Made by a program: the position numbers and the translations under genes. DNA of 64,000 bases, taken from assembly GCA_016710325.1 (NCBI GenBank), contig JADJXK010000001.1, positions 1,116,001 through 1,180,000 on the forward strand, read 5' to 3'. Positions 24,445 through 33,073 of this stretch are shown piece after piece (positions within the stretch are counted from its first letter, which is position 1; every line of letters starts with the position of its first letter). This DNA comes from Candidatus Leptofilum proximum. GTDB lineage: Bacteria > Chloroflexota > Anaerolineae > Promineifilales > Promineifilaceae. The notes under the pieces were generated by a model. That model made no database searches and was not told where the DNA came from. It saw only the letters and a program-made list of their open reading frames with translations.

Positions 24445-26208
24445 CTAAACAGCTGGTTCCGACAGTTCCATTCCTTCATTAATGGCCCGGATGGTGGCCA
24501 GCGGCAGCTTTGGCTGACGATCGTAGGTTAGCAGCCCGTTGATCTCCTGCTCTACGTCCGTAAACTGCGTGTAACAGAAGCCCTGCAGCAGCGGCGCTTT
24601 TAGCAGCACGTGCACCAGCTGGCGGTAGCACGCTTCCAACTCGGCAGCGCTGCCCGCATTTTTGTAACCCCACCCTTCTTCTTCACCCAGCATACGGTAG
24701 GCAATGCCGCCACATTCGGTTATCAGGATGGGCTGATGGGCAAAGGCATGGCCCGCTACAAAAATCGGCCGTTCCGCCGGGCGGTAGGCCATCGCTTCAT
24801 CTAGAACGGCGTAGCGCGCGGCGATGGTCGCCGCATCGGCCGTGTAGTCGTGAATGGTGCAGAGATCGGTGTTGGCATGTTCCCAGCCGTCGTTGCTAAC
24901 GACCAGGCGCGTGGCGTCCAGCGCTTTGGTGAGATGGTACATGGCCAGCAAAAACTGCGTCTGCGCCGGATCATCGCGCAGACCAGGCACACCCCAGCTT
25001 TCGTTCACCGGCACCCAGGCGACGATGCACGGGTGGTTGTAGTCCCGCTCGATGACCGTTTGCCATTCGGCCGCCAGGCGGTGTACGGCCGTCGCCGAAA
25101 AGCGGTAACCGTTGGCCATCTCCCCCCACACCAGCAGGCCCAGCTGGTCGGCCCAGTAGAGGTAGCGCGGATCTTCCACCTTCTGGTGCTTGCGCACCCC
25201 GTTAAAGCCCATTGTTTTGGCCAGCTCCACATCGCGCCGCAGGGCCTCATCGGACGGCGCCGTGAGCAGCCCATCGGGGAAGTAGCCCTGGTCCAGCACC
25301 AGCTTCATGACGTACGGTTTGCCGTTGAGCGTGACACGGCCGTTTTCAATAGCAATACTGCGCATACCAAAGTAGGTCTGCACGCAATCTTCCGGCTGGT
25401 CGGGAGCCGCCAGGCGCAGCGTCACGTCGTAACAATTGGGCGCTTCCGGCGACCAGAGCAGCGGCGCAGGTAGGGAAAGAACGGCCGTGCCCACACCATC
25501 CACCAGCGCCACCTCACCTTCGGCCACCACGGCCCCGGCAAAACTCACCTCGACGACGGCCGTTGCCGCCACCGCTTTGCTGGCCCGGCAGTAAAGCGAA
25601 ACCGTTTGTGCAGCCACGTCGGGCGTCAGGCGCACCTGGGTCAGGTGCAGCGCCGGGGCGCACTCCAGCCACACCGTTTGCCAGATGCCGCTGCTGGGCG
25701 TGTAAAAGATGCCTTCCGAGGCGGTTTTCCAATACTGCTTGCCGCGCGGCTGGGTCAGGTCGGTCAGCACGTCTTCGACGCGCAGCACCAGGTGATTTTC
25801 GTCCGCCAGGTAGGGGGTGATGTCGAGTTGAAAGGGGGTGTGGCCACCTTCGTGGCTGCCCGCAAAATGACCGTTGAGCCAGACGGCCGACCGGTAATCC
25901 ACCGCCCCAAAGTTGAGCAGCACACGCTGGTCCGGCGCCTGCCAGCCTGCGGGCAGGTCAAACATGCGCCGGTACCACATCACATTGTGAAAGGCGCGTT
26001 CTTCCAGGCCGCTCAGGCGGCTTTGGTAGACAAACGGCACCTCAATCGACAGATCAAACGGGTTGTGGGGCAGAGCCGGCTCGTACCAGCGCTCGTCACC
26101 GCCTACGTCGCCATCGTCGAAGGCAAAATCCCAGGTCCCGTTTAAATTGAGCCACGGCTCACGGACAAAATTCGGCCGTGGATATTCAGGGCGAAAAGGT
26201 TTGTTCAT
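24445..26208 (-). CDS. glycoside hydrolase family 2 enzyme
   Basis: I start this gene at MNKPFRPEYPRPNF (26208), inside a longer open frame whose upstream part is only the overlapping neighbour read out of frame. The 587-residue product has the GH2 plan: N-terminal sugar-binding jelly roll (LNLNGTWDFAFDD ... FGAVDYRSAVWLNGHFAGSHEGGHTPF), a central immunoglobulin-like domain and a C-terminal TIM barrel. The acid/base Glu is in VPVNESWG (near 402) and the nucleophile Glu in ITECGG (near 497). GH2 includes beta-galactosidases, beta-glucuronidases and beta-mannosidases; this protein is shorter than LacZ and lacks its C-terminal domains. No signal peptide is seen. It overlaps the end of the GH57 gene by 23 bases, so the two are one transcription unit. 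Confidence 0.9.
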   Translation of the reverse strand: MNKPFRPEYPRPNFVREPWLNLNGTWDFAFDDGDVGGDERWYEPALPHNPFDLSIEVPFVYQSRLSGLEERAFHNVMWYRRMFDLPAGWQAPDQRVLLNFGAVDYRSAVWLNGHFAGSHEGGHTPFQLDITPYLADENHLVLRVEDVLTDLTQPRGKQYWKTASEGIFYTPSSGIWQTVWLECAPALHLTQVRLTPDVAAQTVSLYCRASKAVAATAVVEVSFAGAVVAEGEVALVDGVGTAVLSLPAPLLWSPEAPNCYDVTLRLAAPDQPEDCVQTYFGMRSIAIENGRVTLNGKPYVMKLVLDQGYFPDGLLTAPSDEALRRDVELAKTMGFNGVRKHQKVEDPRYLYWADQLGLLVWGEMANGYRFSATAVHRLAAEWQTVIERDYNHPCIVAWVPVNESWGVPGLRDDPAQTQFLLAMYHLTKALDATRLVVSNDGWEHANTDLCTIHDYTADAATIAARYAVLDEAMAYRPAERPIFVAGHAFAHQPILITECGGIAYRMLGEEEGWGYKNAGSAAELEACYRQLVHVLLKAPLLQGFCYTQFTDVEQEINGLLTYDRQPKLPLATIRAINEGMELSEPAV

Positions 26209-27445
26209 AATCTTGAACCTCAATTTGTTGTTTGCCAAGCCGGTCAGGCGAGAACGGGTGCCGTCCGGCCTGTTGAATGATGTGGTCGGCCAGGGCAATG
26301 GCTTGCAGTGCCTGGTCATAACAGGCCAATCGCCGTTCGGGGCAGGGCATCCAGCCGCGGCCGTCGGAGTTTTCGGCCAGCAGCATGGCGCGGCGGGCTT
26401 GTTCCAACAGGAGCGGCCGTTCGCCCCCCAACACCGTCGCCAGCCGCAGCTTCTGCGACGCCTCGGCACACAGGGCGTTAAGCCGCTCGTTGTCCGGGTC
26501 GGTCATCCAGATGGCAATGGAGCGCTCCGACGAACCGGCGGGGACGTACACCGGCTTGGTGGGCGGGTGCTGCGCCAGGTAGGTGCGCGGCAATCCCAGC
26601 TGCACAAACGGCAGCTCGTTCAGCTGGGCCAACAGCTCGCCAACCGCCACAGGGCTGATGGCCTCTTTGCCCAGGCGGTCGTACACGTTCACAAATTCCG
26701 CATCGGACGGGCCAAAGAAGAGGAGCGACGGCCGTTCCCCGCTTTTCTCCGCCACCATCGCCAGCAGATCGGCGAGCTGAGTAAAGGGTTTACGGCCGTA
26801 AATCACGTCAAACATCCAGCCAATCAGCTCACGATAGATGGGGAAAGCGGTGAGCTGGGTGGCCTGCGCCCCTACCATCTGCACCGGATGCAGCAGCTCG
26901 TGGGCGTTGGCCGCCAGCGAGGGGGGTTCCTGAGGCGGCGGAGTAAGCCCGCTGTTCAGCTGCCGCCGCAGCCCGGCCAGCAGCAGGCGAGGCGTCAGTA
27001 CCGTGTAGTTGTAGCCCGCTTCGGCAAGCAGCGGGGTCAGGGTCGGATCGTAGGCAAATTCCTGCAGGAAGATGCCCTTGGGCCGCGGCACGTTTAGCCC
27101 AGTAAACAGCTGATCGTAGACGCGCCAGAACTCGGCCAGGTGCAGCCGGGCGTGGTCGGTGGGGATGAGCGGCAGGATAGGGTTGGCGTAGGTGCTGCCG
27201 AGCAGTTCAATCTGGCCACGCTGCATGAGCAGGGCCAGCAGATCAATCGTTTCCGGCCAGCCGTCGGCCATGAGCTGGAGGGTGATGCCGGAGTATTCGA
27301 AGACGGCCGTTAGCTCCGGGTGCGCCGCAAAATACCGCAGCGTGGGCAGGTAGCAGCGTGTCACAATGTCCGGCACTGCATCCGGCGGAAATTCGGCGTA
27401 CTGCAAATTGGCGTGAAAAAAAGGAGCAAGAATCAAATGTGTCAT
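26186..27445 (-). CDS. glycoside hydrolase family 57-like protein
   Basis: The product of 419 residues starts MTHLILAPFFHANLQYAEFP, a GH57-type opening in which the first beta strand leads into an FHANLQYAE motif. I prefer this ATG to an in-frame GTG 36 bases upstream, because the family N-terminus begins here. Further features are the ELLGSTYANPILPLIP segment and GIFLQEFAYDPTLTPLLAEAGY, which carries the family's Glu-containing strand. GH57 enzymes act on alpha-glucans or related polysaccharides, usually in the cytoplasm. The first gene of a two-gene operon with the GH2 enzyme, overlapping it by 23 bases, it suggests joint breakdown of an oligosaccharide. The acid residue of the active site could not be assigned with confidence. 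Confidence 0.78.
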   Translation of the reverse strand: MTHLILAPFFHANLQYAEFPPDAVPDIVTRCYLPTLRYFAAHPELTAVFEYSGITLQLMADGWPETIDLLALLMQRGQIELLGSTYANPILPLIPTDHARLHLAEFWRVYDQLFTGLNVPRPKGIFLQEFAYDPTLTPLLAEAGYNYTVLTPRLLLAGLRRQLNSGLTPPPQEPPSLAANAHELLHPVQMVGAQATQLTAFPIYRELIGWMFDVIYGRKPFTQLADLLAMVAEKSGERPSLLFFGPSDAEFVNVYDRLGKEAISPVAVGELLAQLNELPFVQLGLPRTYLAQHPPTKPVYVPAGSSERSIAIWMTDPDNERLNALCAEASQKLRLATVLGGERPLLLEQARRAMLLAENSDGRGWMPCPERRLACYDQALQAIALADHIIQQAGRHPFSPDRLGKQQIEVQDYEQTFSP

Positions 27446-27778
27446 ATTGTTTGCCAGAGTGACCAGGGGAAACGAAAGCACGTCTTATCGACCGCAGCAC
27501 AAAAACAGGCGGGGCAAGCGCGTGAGCGCCCACATGATCGTAATTGGTTTTTGTAGAGCTAGATTTTGGTGAGTCTGTGTCCGTCAGTAGGTCGTTTGGT
27601 GACGTTTGCTGTGTTGTGTTCCCTCGTATTATCACGCCAACTGCTTTGCAGGATGAAGACGGGTGACTCACAACAAGTTTAGGCGAGCGGGGGGTCCTGT
27701 GTAAACAGTATTTTGGTAACTTTCGGCAAATCTGGCGACCAGTCGGGCAGACGAGACATTTGCCCAACCACCACAGTT
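27446..27778. other. intergenic region without recognised gene
   Basis: About 330 bases between the GH57 start and the SRP RNA promoter. I find no convincing coding frame, no octamer and no known RNA. It must hold the promoter of the GH57-GH2 operon on the minus strand, but I cannot pick one with confidence. Confidence 0.4.
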
Positions 27779-27807
27779 TTGTTAACATCCCTGCTGCGCC
27801 GTTAAAA
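27779..27807 (+). promoter_or_regulatory. probable promoter of SRP RNA
   Basis: TTGTTA (27779-27784) and TTAAAA (27802-27807), 17 bases apart. The predicted start near 27814 agrees with the beginning of the SRP RNA stem. Confidence 0.5.
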
Positions 27808-27813
27808 ATTGGT

Positions 27814-27964
27814 GTGAGCACATTTATGCGCATGAGACCGGTGGTGACTGGGTCCCTGGCGGCGAAAGCTGTCGAACCGCGTCAGGTCCGGAAGGAAGCA
27901 GCGCTAAGGCAAACCTTTCGGGTGCCCAGGATTACCTGGTTGCCATCGGTTCCATGCTCATAAA
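27814..27964 (+). ncRNA. ffs: signal recognition particle RNA (small bacterial type)
   Basis: The apical domain is unmistakable: GTCAGGTCCGGAAGGAAGCA (27881-27900), the GGAA tetraloop and asymmetric loop bound by the Ffh M domain, followed by GCGCTAAGG. The two sides of the long hairpin pair as CATG-ACCG-TGG (27831-27845) with CCA-CGGT-CATG (27943-27956). GAGCA (27815-27819) can also pair with TGCTC (27955-27959). The ends are approximate. The RNA pairs with Ffh to target nascent membrane and secreted proteins to the translocon. A hairpin with a T-run at 28010-28054 could be its terminator. Confidence 0.95.
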
Positions 27965-28009
27965 CGTGACCAAGTTTTTACGGTCCACAAAAGCGTTAAT
28001 CCGAATTTG

Positions 28010-28054
28010 GAGATTGGAGATTCACAGAAAAGATAATCTCCAATCTCTTTTTTT
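28010..28054 (+). terminator. GAGATTGGAGATT fold-back hairpin with T-run
   Basis: GAGATTGGAGATT (28010-28022) pairs perfectly with AATCTCCAATCTC (28035-28047), followed by seven T residues. It can terminate the SRP RNA transcript. The T-run touches the ATG of the next gene at 28055, leaving no room for a normal ribosome-binding site. A relative with 19-bp arms is at 46794-46843. Confidence 0.8.
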
Positions 28055-29479
28055 ATGATGGGAAAGTTTCTCAACAGCGGTAAACGAATTGTAGCGGGGG
28101 TGGTTTTTCTGCTGGCGCTGGGCGGCGTGATTGCTGCCGGGTATGCTGCTACCCAGGAAAGCTACACCATCTACGTCGATGACCAACCGGCGCAGCGAGT
28201 CACGGGCGATTTTGGCACGGTTGCCGAGGTGCTGGCCGCGGCGGGCATTGAAACCCGGGCTGAAGATTTGGTGGTGCCGGGATTGGCGGAAACGGCCGTT
28301 TCCCACAGCGGCATCCAGATCATTCGCGCCAAAAGCGTCACCGTGCGCTCCGAAGCAGGCACCCAAACCTACTGGACACGCCAACCTACCCTGGGCGCCT
28401 TCCTGGCTGAGCAAAACCTGCTGCCCGAACGCACCGATCAAATTGCCGCCGATGGCCTGCCCGTCTCCTTTGCCATGCTGGACCAGACGCCTCTGCCCAA
28501 GACGCTGGAAATCGGCCGTTTTGTCACCATCACAATTGTGGAGGGCGGGCAGCAGCAAACGGTACGCACCGCCACGCAAACGGTGGGCGCGGCGCTGGCC
28601 GAGGCGGGCATTGAGATGTACGGCACCGACGGCGTGGAACCGGCCCTAGGGGCGTGGCTCCAGCCCAACATGACCATCCGGGTGCAGCGCTCTTTCCCCC
28701 TGACGATTACGGCGGACGGCCGTATCATCCAGATTCGCAGCCACCACAGCAACGTGCTGGACGTCCTGGCCGAAGCGGGCATCGGCCTGGTGGGCTACGA
28801 CTACACACATCCCGGCCCCGAAACTACGCTTAAAGCCAACGACACCATCCAGGTTATCCGCGTCACGGAGGATTTTCGCCTGGTGGATGAGCCCATTCCC
28901 TACCAAACCCTGTGGCAGGCCTCGAACCAGCTGGACCTGGACACCACCGCGCTCATCAGCGCCGGGGTGCCGGGCCTTAAGCGGCAGCGCGTGCGGGTGC
29001 GCTATGAAAACGGCGTGGAAGTGAGCCAGGCGGTGGATGGCGAGTGGGTGGCCCAGCAGCCCGTCAACCAGGTGATTGGCTACGGCACAAACATCAGTGT
29101 GCGCATCATCGACACGCCGGAAGGGCCGCTGGAGTATTGGCGCGTGGTGCGCATGCGCGTGACGGCATACACAGCTGCCAGCTCCGGCAAAGCGCCCGAC
29201 CATCCCAACTACGGCATCACCGCCAGCGGCGTTCCGGCGGGGACCGGCGTGGTGGCCATTGATCGCAGCGTAGTTCCCTTCCGCTCCTACGTGTACGTGC
29301 CGGGTTACGGCAAAGCGTTTGCGGGGGACACCGGCGGCGGCGTACGCGGCCGTTGGATTGACCTGGGCTACGACGAGGACGAATACGTCAGCTGGAACGG
29401 CTACGTGGATGTGTACTATTTGACGCCTGTGCCCGCGCCGGAAGATATTAACTATTTACTGCCATCCGGTTTGCCATAA
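28055..29479 (+). CDS. DUF348-G5-3D domain protein (YabE/RpfB-like)
   Basis: The 474-residue protein has an N-terminal membrane anchor (RIVAGVVFLLALGGVIAAGYA). Four ubiquitin-like DUF348 repeats follow (for example GDFGTVAEVLAAAGIE, TVGAALAEAGIEMYG, NVLDVLAEAGIGLVG), then a G5 domain (near 285-355) and a C-terminal 3D domain (near 365-470, with MRVTAYTA, VVAIDRSVVPF and RGRWIDLGYDED). The 3D domain belongs to the MltA-like double-psi barrel hydrolases that cleave peptidoglycan, so this is a likely cell-wall autolysin or resuscitation factor. Its Asp residues are present. The gene directly precedes ksgA, as yabE does in Bacillus where rnmV lies between. The start ATG abuts a T-run and lacks a ribosome-binding site, so the true start might be internal. 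Confidence 0.9.
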   Translation: MMGKFLNSGKRIVAGVVFLLALGGVIAAGYAATQESYTIYVDDQPAQRVTGDFGTVAEVLAAAGIETRAEDLVVPGLAETAVSHSGIQIIRAKSVTVRSEAGTQTYWTRQPTLGAFLAEQNLLPERTDQIAADGLPVSFAMLDQTPLPKTLEIGRFVTITIVEGGQQQTVRTATQTVGAALAEAGIEMYGTDGVEPALGAWLQPNMTIRVQRSFPLTITADGRIIQIRSHHSNVLDVLAEAGIGLVGYDYTHPGPETTLKANDTIQVIRVTEDFRLVDEPIPYQTLWQASNQLDLDTTALISAGVPGLKRQRVRVRYENGVEVSQAVDGEWVAQQPVNQVIGYGTNISVRIIDTPEGPLEYWRVVRMRVTAYTAASSGKAPDHPNYGITASGVPAGTGVVAIDRSVVPFRSYVYVPGYGKAFAGDTGGGVRGRWIDLGYDEDEYVSWNGYVDVYYLTPVPAPEDINYLLPSGLP

Positions 29480-29485
29480 AAGATG

Positions 29486-29533
29486 TAATTGAGTAATCCG
29501 TGCCACCAATTACTCAATTACCCAATTACCCGC
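29486..29533. repeat. TAATTGAGTAAT fold-back repeat before ksgA
   Basis: TAATTGAGTAAT on the left pairs with ATTACTCAATTA on the right, followed by the iterated CCCAATTACCC. It ends two bases before the ksgA ATG, in the place of a ribosome-binding site. Confidence 0.75.
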
Positions 29534-29534
29534 C

Positions 29535-30344
29535 ATGCATCCCAAACAGCTTCTGACCCACTACCAAATCGAACCAAAGAAGAGCTTGGGACAGAATTTT
29601 CTGTTTGATGAGAACGTTTTGGCGCGGATTGTGGAAGCGGCGGAGCTGCAACCGTTTGAACCGGTGCTGGAAATTGGTCCCGGGTTGGGCAGCCTGACAC
29701 GGCTGCTGGCGCAAACGGCCGCTTCCGTTACGGCCGTTGAGCTGGACAATCGTTTCATCCCCATTCTGCAAACCGAACTGGCTTACTTTGACAACGTGCG
29801 GCTGATTCACGGCGACATTTTAGAGCAAAATCTAGACGCGCTGTTTGATCGGCCGTACAAGGTGGTGGCCAACGTACCCTACTACATCACCGGGGCCATT
29901 TTGCGCCATCTGCTGTCTGCCCGGCAAAAGCCCACCAGCCTGGTGATGACGGTGCAAAAAGAGGTGGCGGAACGGATTACGGCCGTACCGCCGCAAATGA
30001 GCCTGCTGGCCGTCAGCACCCAGCTGTATGGCGCAGCCGAACTCGTCGCCACCATCAAAGCCGGGGCGTTCTGGCCCAGGCCAGACGTGGATTCGGCCGT
30101 GCTGCGCCTGGCGCTTTACCCGGACCCTTTGCTACCGTTTGCCGAAGAAGAGAAATTTTTCGCCCTGGTGAAAGCCGGGTTCAGCCAAAAACGGAAGCAG
30201 TTAAAAAACAATTTGCAGCAGTTGGGTTATAATCAGGCCGAAGTTACGGCCGTATTGCAGGCGGCGGGCGTAGACGGCCGTCGGCGTGCCGAAACGCTGT
30301 CCATCGAGGAATGGCTTGCCATTCACCAACAACGCAAGTTATGA
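29535..30344 (+). CDS. rsmA: 16S rRNA dimethyladenosine transferase
   Basis: The 269-residue enzyme (KsgA) dimethylates two adjacent adenosines near the 3' end of 16S rRNA during small-subunit assembly. It shows KKSLGQNFLFDENV at the N-terminus, the SAM-binding motif VLEIGPGLGSLTRLL, the acidic strand VTAVELDNRF, GDILEQNLD, and the catalytic NVPYYITG (the NLPY-type motif IV). The C-terminal helical domain follows. Length is normal for the family. No ribosome-binding site precedes ATG 29535; a fold-back repeat occupies that position. The stop overlaps the adenosine deaminase start (ATGA). Confidence 0.97.
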   Translation: MHPKQLLTHYQIEPKKSLGQNFLFDENVLARIVEAAELQPFEPVLEIGPGLGSLTRLLAQTAASVTAVELDNRFIPILQTELAYFDNVRLIHGDILEQNLDALFDRPYKVVANVPYYITGAILRHLLSARQKPTSLVMTVQKEVAERITAVPPQMSLLAVSTQLYGAAELVATIKAGAFWPRPDVDSAVLRLALYPDPLLPFAEEEKFFALVKAGFSQKRKQLKNNLQQLGYNQAEVTAVLQAAGVDGRRRAETLSIEEWLAIHQQRKL

Positions 30345-31417
30345 CACAACTATCCAACAAAATGACCAACTTTATCCAGCGGATGCCCAAAGCAGAGATT
30401 CACATTCATCTGGAAGGGGCGATTCAGCCGGGCACGGTGCTAAAGCTGGCGCAGCGCCACAACCGCTTAACCAACCTGCCCAGCGACACCGAAGCCGGGC
30501 TGCGCCGCTGGTTCAACTTTACCGATTTTCCGCACTTCATTGAAGTTTACCTGACCATCCAGGATTTAATCCGCACGGCCGATGACTTTGCCCTGCTGGT
30601 TTATGAAAACGGGGCCGACATGGCTGCGCAAAACATCCGTTATCGCGAGCTTACCGTAACGCCCTACACCCACACCGACTACCAGGACAAGGGCTTAACA
30701 TTCGCCGAATTGTTTAGAGGGCTGGAAGACGGCCGTGCCCAGGCCAAAAAAGCGTTTGGGGTGGAGATGCGCTGGGTGTTTGATGTGCCGCGGAATTTGA
30801 GTTTTGATGGGAACGGCCGTTACGATCCCGCAGTTGCCGAAAAAACCCTCGAATTTGCCCTCGAAGGCCAGGCCGCCGGGAGCGTGGTCGGTTTTGGCCT
30901 GGGCGGCAACGAGGTCGGCGCCCCGCCCGAACCCTTTGCCCACGCCTTTGCCAAGGCCAAGGCCTACGGCCTGCTCAGCGTGCCCCATGCCGGGGAAACG
31001 ATGGGGCCAGAAAGTGTCTGGGGCAGCCTGACTGCCCTGCAGGCCGACCGCATCGGCCACGGCGTGCGCGCCATCGAAGACCCCAGCCTGCTGGCCACCC
31101 TCAAAGTGCGCCAGATTCCCCTGGAGATTAACCCCACCAGCAACGCCTGCCTCAAGGTATTTGGCAGTCTCGCCGCCCACCCCTTCCGCCTGCTGGATGA
31201 TCGCGGCCTGCTTGTCACCGTCAACAGCGACGATCCGCCCCTGTTCAACACCACCCTGGTGCAAGAATACGAACTGCTCGCCCGCGAATTTGGCTACGAA
31301 GCCGCCAGCCTGGTCCGCGTGGCGCGTAATGCGTTTGTGGCCGCCGGGGTAGAGCAGCCGGTGAAGGACCAGCTGCTGCAGGAATTTGACGCTTGGGTAC
31401 GCAGTCAAGGCATTTAG
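30341..31417 (+). CDS. adenosine deaminase family protein
   Basis: I place the start at ATG 30341, which overlaps the rsmA stop as ATGA; the frame continues upstream inside rsmA but that part is shadow. The 358-residue product has the metal-binding HIHLEG motif (H21 and H23), the VPHAGE segment with the third metal His and the catalytic Glu, and the downstream RIGHGVRA and VNSDDPPLF motifs. Together these define the adenosine/AMP/adenine deaminase family. It would deaminate adenosine or a related purine to the 6-oxo compound. Translational coupling to the rRNA methylase is probably a matter of shared transcription rather than shared function. The precise substrate is uncertain. Confidence 0.92.
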   Translation: MTQLSNKMTNFIQRMPKAEIHIHLEGAIQPGTVLKLAQRHNRLTNLPSDTEAGLRRWFNFTDFPHFIEVYLTIQDLIRTADDFALLVYENGADMAAQNIRYRELTVTPYTHTDYQDKGLTFAELFRGLEDGRAQAKKAFGVEMRWVFDVPRNLSFDGNGRYDPAVAEKTLEFALEGQAAGSVVGFGLGGNEVGAPPEPFAHAFAKAKAYGLLSVPHAGETMGPESVWGSLTALQADRIGHGVRAIEDPSLLATLKVRQIPLEINPTSNACLKVFGSLAAHPFRLLDDRGLLVTVNSDDPPLFNTTLVQEYELLAREFGYEAASLVRVARNAFVAAGVEQPVKDQLLQEFDAWVRSQGI

Positions 31418-31448
31418 ACCCACCGGGTGCACGAACAACTTGTCAGGC

Positions 31449-31530
31449 AAAGCAATTAACTCACGCAAAGACGCAAAGGGTAAAGGGGAAAAATTTGCAT
31501 CTTTGCGCCTTCGCGTCTTGTCTGAGTTAT
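31449..31530. repeat. ACGCAAAGACGCAAAG fold-back repeat
   Basis: CACGCAAAGACGCAAAGG in the left arm faces TTTGCGCCTTCGCGTC in the right arm, so the arms are imperfect inverted copies. It separates the converging adenosine deaminase and exporter genes. The same motif flanks the nested element at 38988-39190. Confidence 0.75.
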
Positions 31531-31557
31531 GAAATTGTTCTGAATGGAACAGCAACA

Positions 31558-32295
31558 TTATTGATGCAGTATCTTGTTGAAGCGGCGAGTGAGAATGTAG
31601 ACCCAGAGCAGCTGATAAGCCAGGCCCACCAGGGCCACTGGCCAGGCGCCGGGCACACCATCGCTCAGCAGCCAGTACAGTTTGGGCGCCCAAAAGGTGG
31701 GCAGCAGCCCCAAGACCCACTGCCAGCTGCCGCCCACAAAAAAAGCGGCCAGCGGCGCCACAAACAAGACCCCGGCGCCTTTGGCCAGGGCAAAACCCTG
31801 CACCTTATTGCTGGCAAACGCCGCCAGGAAAACCGCCAGCAGCGGCGCCATCGGCGCAGACACAACGGCCAGCAGCAGGAGCTGCCACAGCGAAAACGTG
31901 GTAATTCCGGCCAGCGGCAGGCTAACCAGCACCAGCAAGATGGTCAGGGCGATGGGCATGCCCAGCCGGTAGGCTAAATAGCCGTTCAGCGGCAGCGGTG
32001 TGACCTGGAGGCCAATCAGGCTGCCTTCGTCGCGCTCGTCCAGCAGCAAAAAGCCGATGACCATGCCAAACACGGCTGGGATGCCAATGGTCAGGTAGCT
32101 CATCAACAACCCGGTATATGGCAGCAGGTCAAACTGGTAGGCAGTTTGAAGCTGATGCACCAGAATGGGCCAGCCAAAGCGCATCAGCAAGCCCAGCAGC
32201 AGCGGCAAATAGACCATCCAGCGCAGCATCTCATCCCGGCCCACATTGCGCACATCAATCGGACCGAGAGCTTTGAATACGGCCGTTCCTTTCAT
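31558..32295 (-). CDS. ABC transporter permease (ABC-2 type), second permease
   Basis: The ~245-residue product has about six hydrophobic segments and the ABC-2-type pattern with GFLLLDERDEGSLIGLQVTPL, a coupling-loop motif shared with the permease at 32375 (LEKGDGVLEGLIVTPL). I use ATG 32295, nine bases after GGAGG; a GTG just upstream is in frame. It is the last gene of a three-gene exporter operon (ATPase 33070, permease 32375). About 80 bases separate it from the previous gene. Two half-size permeases plus one ATPase form a complete exporter; the cargo is unknown. The C-terminus ends with charged YILTRRFNKILHQ on the cytoplasmic side. Confidence 0.85.
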   Translation of the reverse strand: MKGTAVFKALGPIDVRNVGRDEMLRWMVYLPLLLGLLMRFGWPILVHQLQTAYQFDLLPYTGLLMSYLTIGIPAVFGMVIGFLLLDERDEGSLIGLQVTPLPLNGYLAYRLGMPIALTILLVLVSLPLAGITTFSLWQLLLLAVVSAPMAPLLAVFLAAFASNKVQGFALAKGAGVLFVAPLAAFFVGGSWQWVLGLLPTFWAPKLYWLLSDGVPGAWPVALVGLAYQLLWVYILTRRFNKILHQ

Positions 32296-32374
32296 CACAT
32301 TACACCTCCAAACCTCCCGCAGATTCCATCCAGGAGTGCTGCCTGGCCTAAAACCTACGGGAGGTTGAGCACCA

Positions 32375-33073
32375 TCACGCTTGTTTCAAAATAATGAACC
32401 GGTAAAAGATGCGCTGGCTGGCCTTAAACAACAGGCCAACCCACAGCGCCGCGTACAGCACGCCGTACACCGCCTGCCAGGCGGCGATCGGTTGGAAGGC
32501 GCCTTTGAGCAGCAGCAGCGTCGCCTGCACCGGGTGCAGGTAAAGCAGCGGCGAGGTCCAAAAGCCCAGGTAATCGAGCAGCGGCAGCGTCAGCGTCATG
32601 GTAATAAGAATCGAGGGCAGCAGGAAGCGATTGATGCTGTCGTAGCGGGCCACGGCGATGAAGCCAAACAGGACGTTGAAGCAGGCCATCAGCCCCAACC
32701 CCAGCGCCAGCAGCAGCAGATTGTAATTGAGGCCGTAAACGGCCGTTACAATGCCCACATTCTCCACAATCGTCAGCAGCGTCAGGCTCACCAGCTTGGC
32801 CGCCAGGTATTCGCTCTGCCGCAGCGGCGTCACGATGAGCCCTTCCAGCACACCATCCCCCTTCTCCAGCAGCACCAGCCCGGCCATGAAGTAAAACGTG
32901 CCGATGGTCATGTTGCCCAGCACAAACACGGGCAGGATGGTCGGCAGCTCTGCTTTGGGCAGCTGCCACAAAACTATCGTCATGATGACGGCAATAAACG
33001 CCGCCGCGTAATAAAAGCCGTTGCGAAACTGCAAGCGCATGTCCCAGCGCACGGCCGTTTGTAAGCGTGTCAT
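32375..33073 (-). CDS. ABC transporter permease (ABC-2 type), first permease
   Basis: The 232-residue protein has about six transmembrane segments. It carries the ABC-2 exporter motif LEKGDGVLEGLIVTPLRQSEYLAAK near residues 68-92, which contacts the ATPase. Its start overlaps the ATPase stop as ATGA (33070-33073), so the two are co-translated. The sister permease at 31558 shares the same loop but little else, indicating a heterodimeric channel. The family exports drugs, lipids or polysaccharides; the sequence does not say which. Confidence 0.87.
   Translation of the reverse strand: MTRLQTAVRWDMRLQFRNGFYYAAAFIAVIMTIVLWQLPKAELPTILPVFVLGNMTIGTFYFMAGLVLLEKGDGVLEGLIVTPLRQSEYLAAKLVSLTLLTIVENVGIVTAVYGLNYNLLLLALGLGLMACFNVLFGFIAVARYDSINRFLLPSILITMTLTLPLLDYLGFWTSPLLYLHPVQATLLLLKGAFQPIAAWQAVYGVLYAALWVGLLFKASQRIFYRFIILKQA

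Noticed and set aside
26209..26469. N-terminal extension of the GH2 frame
   Set aside because: It is the overlapping GH57 gene read in another frame (MPRRRRSCGWRRCWG...). The GH2 family N-terminus begins at MNKPFRPEYPRPNF.
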